From positions 62,001 through 126,000 of the forward strand of contig WKFJ01000042.1 of the NCBI GenBank assembly GCA_014872785.1: DNA of 64,000 nt. Reading direction: 5' to 3'. The position numbers and the translations under genes were made by a program. Positions within the stretch are counted from its first letter, which is position 1. Each line of letters opens with the position of its first letter. This DNA comes from Alteromonadaceae bacterium (lineage in GTDB: Bacteria > Pseudomonadota > Gammaproteobacteria > Enterobacterales > Alteromonadaceae). Positions 58,601-64,000 of the stretch are shown here, in pieces. The notes beneath the pieces are model-generated. The model did not search any database. It was not told the DNA's origin and saw only the letters and a list, made by a program, of their open reading frames with translations.

Positions 58601-58948
58601 TCACCAATCGCAAAGGAGGTATTGGTTCGCACTGTCTTTGAGTAGTCTCAAATTCACTGGGGTAGGTGACATTTTAATGGTAAACGTGTAGGGAAGTTGA
58701 GCATCGATACTGTCTTCACTGTCGTACTTTTGTGCGACCATGAAGTTATTGGTGCAAGGGGCAACCTGGGTAAAAAAGTGCTTACCCATTACCGCACCTT
58801 TTGACATACCAGTATGCTCAACTTGGTTTTCGTTGTAGTCGGTGACTTTACCATCATGTCCCATTTTAACGATGCCGAAGCTAGCCGCGTCAAAGTCAGC
58901 TGATGTACCACTGTTTAATTGATCAATTGAAACACTTGCGAAGTTCAT
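58601..58948 (-). CDS. pyp: Photoactive yellow protein
   Basis: A 115-residue PAS-fold blue-light receptor that binds p-coumaric acid as a thioester. Aligned to Halorhodospira halophila PYP (offset 4), the chromophore Cys is Cys 65 (FFTQVAPCTNN, equal to Cys69). Tyr 38 equals Tyr42 and Thr 46 equals Thr50. Position 42 is Gln where the model protein has Glu46, and Met 48 replaces Arg52. PTPVNLRL near the C-terminus matches the TPTKVKVHM strand. The N-terminal cap is shorter. The neighbours encode the expected chromophore-making enzymes, which strengthens the call. The gene is 31 bases after the tandem-PAS gene. Confidence 0.96.
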   Translation of the reverse strand: MNFASVSIDQLNSGTSADFDAASFGIVKMGHDGKVTDYNENQVEHTGMSKGAVMGKHFFTQVAPCTNNFMVAQKYDSEDSIDAQLPYTFTIKMSPTPVNLRLLKDSANQYLLCDW

Positions 58949-58979
58949 GTTTATGTCCTCTCGGTTCTATAAAAAAGGC

Positions 58980-59699
58980 TTAATTGCCAATAGTTAACAC
59001 TACAGAAAAGCCCCTAATGGCGTCTTTCTGGTCATGAATTGATGAAATACAAAATTCTGCAGGTTGCTTTTCCCCCGAACGCCCTCTCATCTCAAGCTGA
59101 GCTCTGACTGAACCCTCTTCGGAGGCTATTTTTAGGTAGTTAGCATTGTCAGACAGCGATATCGGTAGGATTTGCGACAAGATTTTTCCTAACGCGCCTT
59201 CTGAATTGGTGATATAGGTTTCACCTGTCACGTTCCAGCTATCAATAAGGCCAGAGGGATCCATGGTAAAAATCACGTGTTGCGAAACCGCTTCGAATAC
59301 CTTAACCAGGCGCTCTTCAGCTAAGAACTTCTCAGATTCAACCTGAACTTGATTGGTCACATTGTTCAATGAGGCGATGTAAACATCTTTTTCCTGGCGC
59401 ATAACCGTCACGTCCATCCATAACTCCTCTTCACCAGTCAAGGTAGGAGCATTAATGCAATAACGTCGGTTTTCCATGATCTGTCCATGTTCATCATCGA
59501 ACGATGTAATTTCTTTTTCCAAATCCGGTAAGAAATCCCGTAAGAAACTATAAAAGTTGGCAAAGTAGCCGCCAGGTGCGTACCGGTTAAATAGTTGAGC
59601 GACTCGCGGATTGGCCATTTTCACCATGCCTTCACTGTCGAATTGAATTAGCGCAACCGGGGCGATGTATAAAAATTCCAATAACTGCTCTTCATTCAT
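58980..59699 (-). CDS. Tandem-PAS protein, first gene of the PYP operon
   Basis: A 239-residue soluble protein with two PAS domains: about 7-115 (PVALIQFDSEGMVKMANPRVAQLF) and about 128-238 (VFTMDPSGLIDSWN-like, here HVIFTMDPSGLIDSWNVTGE). There is no effector domain. It may act as an adaptor between PYP and the kinase or MCP. No LOV or heme-type signature was recognised. It is the operon's first gene, divergent from the ligase gene, with direct repeats in the gap. ATG at 59699. Confidence 0.85.
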   Translation of the reverse strand: MNEEQLLEFLYIAPVALIQFDSEGMVKMANPRVAQLFNRYAPGGYFANFYSFLRDFLPDLEKEITSFDDEHGQIMENRRYCINAPTLTGEEELWMDVTVMRQEKDVYIASLNNVTNQVQVESEKFLAEERLVKVFEAVSQHVIFTMDPSGLIDSWNVTGETYITNSEGALGKILSQILPISLSDNANYLKIASEEGSVRAQLEMRGRSGEKQPAEFCISSIHDQKDAIRGFSVVLTIGN

Positions 59700-59760
59700 G
59701 TGCGAACCACCTACTCAATTTGTTGAATGTGAGTTTGATTATGGAGAGGGATATTACGAG

Positions 59761-59790
59761 GACTTGTCACCGATGTTTCAAAGATGTTTC
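59761..59790. promoter_or_regulatory. 11-bp-phased direct repeats in the PYP/ligase promoter gap
   Basis: GATGTTTC at 59772-59779 and again at 59783-59790 (period 11), preceded by a degenerate copy GACTTGTC at 59761-59768 in the same phase. OmpR/PhoB-family regulators bind direct repeats with 11-bp spacing, and such a regulator is encoded 1.3 kb away. The site lies between the divergent PAS-PYP operon and the ligase gene and could control both. A possible -10 for the ligase is TATACT at 59818-59823. Confidence 0.5.
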
Positions 59791-59841
59791 GGTATCAATT
59801 TCACATAAATGCGGCGCTATACTGAAATTGTTTGGTAATAA

Positions 59842-61011
59842 ATGATGGTTATCGCTATGTCAGAAAAAATTAAATGGCAACGTTCAGATATCGAAGTTCT
59901 GCTTTTAGATTTGGTCTCCCAGGCCTGTAAAAATAACGTTGAAAATACCGCATTAATTAAGCAGCATGCGCAACAAACTGACGCAAGAAACTGTTGGTTA
60001 TTGGATTCATTATCAAGCTATCAAGCGGTTGCTTATGTCTCAGACTTCTTTCAAGTAGAGGATGAGAGCGTATTAGACGAGTTTTTAAATGCGCCAAATT
60101 TGGAAAGTTTAGCCAACGTCGCCCTGGTTGGTTTGCAGCAAACATCGGCAAAGATTAAGTTCTACACATCCGGTTCCCAATCAAAGCCTAAGGCTGTTAT
60201 CCACGAATTGAGTGCGCTGCAAGAGGAGGCGGCTGCTTGGCAGCGTCTTTACCAAAAGCCAGATACGGTTTACGTTGCTGTGCCACAACACCACATTTAC
60301 GGCTTTATTTGGGGTTGCTTAATGCCCAAACTTTGGCAAACCGAATCTGTTGATATCCGCAGTTCACTCCTTCATAAATTGAACAGTAAAAACTCCTCCA
60401 TTCTGGTAACAATACCTTCATTTCTTTCTACGATGGGATTAATGAAACCTGAGCAGCTAGATAAGCTGAACGTAGTTATATCAACAGCGCCATGTGATTT
60501 TAGAGATATACGAGGGCTATACGCATTGGGCTGCAATAACGTGACCCAAATCTATGGTGCCACCGAAACCGGTGGTGTTGGTTATAGAAACCAAAACTCA
60601 CCGTTTTACCAACTCAGAACAGACCTGTGCTTACAGCATGAACAGGTTTTTAAACACGCAAGTAAGTTACCGTTACAGGACGATTTGCGATTCATTGATA
60701 CAGAACGATTCGAAGTCATTAAACGCAAGGACGGTAAAATTCAGGTGAATGGTTACAATGTAGACGTGAGCCATTTGCTTGAAGAACTAAAACGGGTCGA
60801 AGGTGTGAAAGATGCGGTTATAAGAATAGAAGGTGTCAAAACCCACGCTCAGCTCAATGCTTTTGTAGTTACCGATGGTCACGTATCAAACAGCTCACTG
60901 CTGCGGAGCATCACCAAAGAGTGTGGTGAGTTTATATTTCCACAAAATGTGATGTTTGGTGATCGCATACCACGCAATGAAATGGGAAAAGTGAGCAGTT
61001 GGCTCAGTTAA
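59842..61011 (+). CDS. Short AMP-forming acyl-CoA ligase, probable p-coumarate:CoA ligase
   Basis: 389 residues of the ANL superfamily, shorter than typical 500-residue members. The P-loop is YTSGSQSKPK (108-117), the A5 motif YGATETGG (238-245), and the C-terminal catalytic Lys is in RNEMGKVS (Lys 385). In PYP-bearing Rhodobacter a similarly short ligase activates p-coumarate for transfer to the PYP Cys. Its place opposite the PYP operon supports the same role, but substrate choice cannot be read from the sequence alone. Starts at 59842, 59845 or 59857 are possible; none has a strong ribosome site. It ends 7 bases from the convergent regulator gene. Confidence 0.85.
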   Translation: MMVIAMSEKIKWQRSDIEVLLLDLVSQACKNNVENTALIKQHAQQTDARNCWLLDSLSSYQAVAYVSDFFQVEDESVLDEFLNAPNLESLANVALVGLQQTSAKIKFYTSGSQSKPKAVIHELSALQEEAAAWQRLYQKPDTVYVAVPQHHIYGFIWGCLMPKLWQTESVDIRSSLLHKLNSKNSSILVTIPSFLSTMGLMKPEQLDKLNVVISTAPCDFRDIRGLYALGCNNVTQIYGATETGGVGYRNQNSPFYQLRTDLCLQHEQVFKHASKLPLQDDLRFIDTERFEVIKRKDGKIQVNGYNVDVSHLLEELKRVEGVKDAVIRIEGVKTHAQLNAFVVTDGHVSNSSLLRSITKECGEFIFPQNVMFGDRIPRNEMGKVSSWLS

Positions 61012-61018
61012 ACATGGC

Positions 61019-61717
61019 TTAGCGCTGCGAACAAACCTCTGGCTCTATGTAATACCCAAAGCCCACAGCGGTTTTAATTATCTCTGGGCTTTTGGCATTT
61101 TTTTCAATTTTCTTGCGAAGCCGAGAAATGGCAACATCGATCGCACGATCGTTTTCTGGTCCTTCAATCCCAGAGATAGAATCAATCATTTCTCCACGTG
61201 AATACACTTTACCAGGATGCCCTGCTAACTTGGATAAAATGTAAAATTCTGTCAGAGTCAACGAGATGAAGCTGTCATTTGTGGTATTGAGCAGGCCTTT
61301 CTTTTCTTGATCGAGTTGGTAATCGGCAAGCTGTGTTTGTTTCTCTCGTTTTTCGACTTTTATGCGATCGATTAAATTATTAATTCTTAACAATAACTCT
61401 TTGGAGGAAAACGGCTTAATCAAATAATCGTCGGCGCCGAATTCTAGCCCGATAATACGATCATCCGAACTGACTCTTGCAGAACAAATAATGACGGGTG
61501 TCTCGAATTGACTTTTAACTTTACGAAGCACAACCAGGCCGTCTTCGTCTGGGAGGTTTAAATCTAAAACAATGCAATCGAAGGCGCGGTTTTTTACTTC
61601 GGCTAATGCCGCTTCCGCAGTTTCGTGGTGAACAACTTCATATTGGTTAACTTCCAAATAGGCTTTTACCACTTCACCTAATTGAAAGTCATCTTCCACT
61701 AATAACACCGATTTCAT
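61019..61717 (-). CDS. OmpR/PhoB-family response regulator
   Basis: A DNA-binding response regulator of 232 residues from ATG 61717, which has a GGAGTGAG ribosome site; the frame is open to 61795 but the extra residues do not resemble a receiver. The receiver has Glu8-Asp9-Asp10, phospho-acceptor Asp 52 (IVLDLNLPDEDG) and Lys in LIKPFSSKEL. The winged-helix domain has SLTLTEFYILSKLAGHPGKVYSR and RAIDVAISRLRKKIE. No kinase is adjacent except the PYP-operon hybrid kinase 5 kb away, a plausible partner. Divergent from the EAL gene. Confidence 0.93.
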   Translation of the reverse strand: MKSVLLVEDDFQLGEVVKAYLEVNQYEVVHHETAEAALAEVKNRAFDCIVLDLNLPDEDGLVVLRKVKSQFETPVIICSARVSSDDRIIGLEFGADDYLIKPFSSKELLLRINNLIDRIKVEKREKQTQLADYQLDQEKKGLLNTTNDSFISLTLTEFYILSKLAGHPGKVYSRGEMIDSISGIEGPENDRAIDVAISRLRKKIEKNAKSPEIIKTAVGFGYYIEPEVCSQR

Positions 61718-61760
61718 TATCTCACTCCATGATATTCGACTACTGCGGCTTGAAATATCT

Positions 61761-61791
61761 TTGCAACACCAATGTTTTGGGATTGCAACAC
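61761..61791. promoter_or_regulatory. Direct repeats between regulator and EAL genes
   Basis: TTGCAACAC at 61761-61769 and 61783-61791, start-to-start distance 22 bases, i.e. two 11-bp turns. Its complement (GTGTTGCAA) is similar to the TGTTTCAA part of the repeats at 59772-59790. It could be a site for the adjacent regulator. It lies 44-74 bases upstream of the regulator ATG. Confidence 0.35.
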
Positions 61792-61949
61792 GCAAGCTCT
61801 AAAACAAAGTATAGACACTATTCATAATTTATTCGGAAAGTTAATTGTAACAATCGCATTCAGCGTTTTATGCCTTCGAAGCATTCAGTATAGCGATGAA
61901 AGTACGTCGGTTCAGATACCCATAGCTCATAACTTGGCAGGAGGACAGT

Positions 61950-63083
61950 GTGCATATTCTCGTCATTAGCCCGAATTATCCTCTTGAGGAGTTGGCGTCA
62001 TTTCGCAAGCTTTGTGTAAGTGTGAAGTACTTAAAAAGCTTTGCTGATAGCAACGAAATAGACGTAAAAGAATTTTCTGCCTGTATTGTAGATGTGCAAC
62101 AAACTCATGGGGACGGCATAGACGCATGCCATTGGCTGGCTGATCAAACGTTATCGCTTAAAGTCTTTATCTTTAATCGCCTAAATTCCGCTTTTAGCCA
62201 TTGTGTTAAACATGCAGCTCAACTTATTGGGCTCGCTGCAGATACGCTGCCCGACAACGCCCACGCTAACTATATTATTCAAGCATATAATCAGGTCTCA
62301 ACCAGCATGCAATCCGAACTGGCTAACCTAGGTCGTAACTCGTTGCATCAAGCAATCAGTAACGGGGAGTTTTATCCCGTTTACCAACCTAAATATGCTC
62401 TACACTCGAAGCGATGTATTGGCTTAGAAATATTAGGACGATGGTGTCCGCCTCAAAAAGAACCAATATCACCTGCATTGTTCATTCCAATGTTAGACAA
62501 GCTAAATCTCCACAAAATGTATAATCAATGGTTATTCAAACAGGTACTAATGGAAGTGTCTGCCCTTGAAAAAGCATCGCCTGCAATCGCCTTTAACCTA
62601 TCGGTTAATCATTTACAGGACATAGACACCTGCCAATATATTATGAACTGCCTCGGCTATTTTGGTTTTCCACCCGAAAAGCTCACTGTAGAAGTCACTG
62701 AGGATACCTTAATGTCAGGACAAGAAAATGCGCTAGTCGCCTTGAGTCTGCTTAAAGATATAGGGGTACAAATTAGCCTCGATGATTTCGGAACAGGGTA
62801 CAGTTCTCTGCAACAACTTATTAGTTTTCAATTCGATGAAATAAAGCTAGATCAATGTTTCCTGCGGGGCGTACCCGGCAATAAACAGAATCAGATCATC
62901 CTAGAAACAACGATTACTCTCGCCCAGAAGTTTGACACTAAGTTAATTCTTGAAGGCATAGAAACCAAAGAGCAGGAGGTCTTCGCACGACGCTTGGGTG
63001 GACAGTTCGGCCAGGGGTTCTACTACTCGAAGCCCTTGGATATAAAAATGTTGAGTACTTTCCTGAGAAGTAAAAACAGCTAG
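61950..63083 (+). CDS. c-di-GMP phosphodiesterase (degenerate REC + EAL)
   Basis: 377 residues from GTG 61950, with an AGGAGGA ribosome site. Residues 1-120 look like a receiver fold that kept an Asp at the phosphorylation position (Asp 48, CIVDVQ) but lost the acidic pair at the start. Residues about 130-375 are an EAL domain with all catalytic residues visible: Glu 160 (LEILGRW), Asn 216, Glu 248 (EVTED), Asp 278-Asp 279 (LDDFGTGYSSL), Lys 299, Glu 335 (LEGIE) and Gln 355. It should hydrolyse c-di-GMP. Its place beside the PYP island suggests light-linked control of motility versus attachment. Confidence 0.92.
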   Translation: MHILVISPNYPLEELASFRKLCVSVKYLKSFADSNEIDVKEFSACIVDVQQTHGDGIDACHWLADQTLSLKVFIFNRLNSAFSHCVKHAAQLIGLAADTLPDNAHANYIIQAYNQVSTSMQSELANLGRNSLHQAISNGEFYPVYQPKYALHSKRCIGLEILGRWCPPQKEPISPALFIPMLDKLNLHKMYNQWLFKQVLMEVSALEKASPAIAFNLSVNHLQDIDTCQYIMNCLGYFGFPPEKLTVEVTEDTLMSGQENALVALSLLKDIGVQISLDDFGTGYSSLQQLISFQFDEIKLDQCFLRGVPGNKQNQIILETTITLAQKFDTKLILEGIETKEQEVFARRLGGQFGQGFYYSKPLDIKMLSTFLRSKNS

Positions 63084-63125
63084 CGTTTCCAGCTAACTGT
63101 TTTTCAACTTTTATGCACACTCACG

Positions 63126-64000
63126 TTAAAAACGAAAGTACGAGATGAGTTCCGCCGCTTCTCCCGTTTGCTTTTGCTGAGCGGTGCATATCGTTTTGGA
63201 GTGTTCTACCATCGTGGCGTTCTGCTGCACCATATTCTCAATACTGGCTACAGCGCAATTGATTTCCTCAATACCACTGGCTTGCTCATCTGCAGCCACC
63301 GCGAAGTCATTAATAACCTCACTCAGTTTTTCAATTTTTGTGACTATTTGTCCGATATTTTCACCGGATTGATACACTTGCTCTGAACCCAGTGAAATTT
63401 TTTCGTGGTTTTGCTGAATGAGTTCTTTGATGTCTTTTGCCGATGATGCTGTTTGCAAAGCAAGATTGCGAACTTCAGCAGAAACAACGGCAAAGCCACG
63501 CCCAGCTTCTCCCGCTCTTGCCGCCTCCACTGCAGCGTTCAAAGCCAATAAATTCGTTTGAAACGCAATACCGTCTATAATCCCGATAATTTCATTTATT
63601 TTGCTACTAAACTCCCTGATTTCTGACATAGTTTCGACCGCTTCAAGAAGCTCCTGTTGGCTGTCTTTCGCGATTTTATTGGTCTCTCTGGCACTTTCTG
63701 AAGAGGCGTTACTCTGTTCGGCGTTACTTTTCACCAGAGATGTCATCTGCTCCATGCTAACGGCGGTTTCTTCGATAGATGATGCTTGAATTTCAGTACG
63801 GCTGTGCAGTTCATCGGTATTGGCCGACAACTCTTCGCTGCCAGTATTAATATCTGCAAGGCTTACGTTTACACTGGCAAAAATCTCTGCAAGCCGCTTG
63901 ACCACATGATTTGAAGAATCTTTTAGTTCTTGGTATTCAGGTGAAAACTCAATATCAATGGTTTGTGATAAATCACCTTCAGCCAAACGCGTTAGGTGTT
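63126..64000 (-). CDS. Methyl-accepting chemotaxis protein, 5' end beyond window
   Basis: The frame is open through the right edge; only the C-terminal 290 or so residues are present. It starts in a HAMP-like segment ([18 protein letters not shown]) and continues through the signalling domain with [19 protein letters not shown]. It ends in SYFRF, with no CheR-docking pentapeptide. The sensor part is not visible, so its signal is unknown. It is convergent with the EAL gene. Confidence 0.93.
   Translation of the reverse strand, partial: HLTRLAEGDLSQTIDIEFSPEYQELKDSSNHVVKRLAEIFASVNVSLADINTGSEELSANTDELHSRTEIQASSIEETAVSMEQMTSLVKSNAEQSNASSESARETNKIAKDSQQELLEAVETMSEIREFSSKINEIIGIIDGIAFQTNLLALNAAVEAARAGEAGRGFAVVSAEVRNLALQTASSAKDIKELIQQNHEKISLGSEQVYQSGENIGQIVTKIEKLSEVINDFAVAADEQASGIEEINCAVASIENMVQQNATMVEHSKTICTAQQKQTGEAAELISYFRF

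Noticed and set aside
1-64000. tRNA, rRNA, CRISPR array, prophage or integron
   Set aside because: Nothing with cloverleaf, rRNA, regular repeat-spacer or phage structural features was seen on either strand by eye.

Overview
This window looks like a chromosomal segment of a marine gammaproteobacterium of the Alteromonadales type. The evidence is the order pilMNOPQ-aroK-aroB-damX, with pilM divergent from the PBP1a gene, an arg operon ending in a fused argH(A), EF-P with both of its lysine-modifying enzymes, a hut cluster, and many chemoreceptor and sensory genes. Base composition is moderate and even by eye. I saw no rRNA, tRNA, CRISPR array or prophage. One short transposon-like element is present.

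Layout. 1-4.6 kb: two tandem chemoreceptor genes with related sensor regions; the first runs off the left edge. 4.8-13.2 kb: damX, aroB, aroK and the type IV pilus operon pilMNOPQ, all on the minus strand. 13.6-18 kb: mrcA and maeA on the plus strand, closed by a strong bidirectional terminator. 18-27.3 kb: a hybrid histidine kinase and argCBFGH(A) on the minus strand; argB carries an in-frame stop. 28-34 kb: a Kelch protein, a diguanylate cyclase overlapping methylglyoxal synthase, a DUF3016-type protein, a CheR-BLUF pair and three small proteins. 34-38.3 kb: epmB/efp, ohr/ohrR and epmA. 38.6-43.9 kb: hutH, hutU and hutC divergent from hutI, with a HutC-type palindrome between. 44.2-51.7 kb: a nine-gene Mrp-type cation/proton antiporter operon with three large antiporter-like subunits. 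51.9-53.3 kb: a GNAT gene split by a MITE-like element, then chaC.

53.3-63.1 kb is the most notable part: a photosensory island built on photoactive yellow protein (PYP). A minus-strand operon encodes a tandem-PAS protein, PYP, a membrane MCP without a periplasmic sensor, an MIO ammonia-lyase and a hybrid histidine kinase with a LOV-like PAS domain. Divergent from it is a short AMP-forming ligase, probably the p-coumarate:CoA ligase. Next come an OmpR/PhoB-type response regulator and an EAL phosphodiesterase. Read together, the lyase and ligase would make and activate the p-coumaroyl chromophore, PYP would sense blue light, and the MCP, kinase, regulator and EAL protein are candidate routes to motility, transcription and c-di-GMP. 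With the BLUF-CheR pair at 31.4-32.7 kb, the window holds two photoreceptor families plus one LOV-like domain. A further chemoreceptor gene runs off the right edge.

Three places show gene damage or odd gene starts: the argB stop at 25715-25717, the 265-bp element at 52290-52554, and the missing canonical start of the Mrp A/B-type subunit near 45278. The first and third could be sequencing errors.
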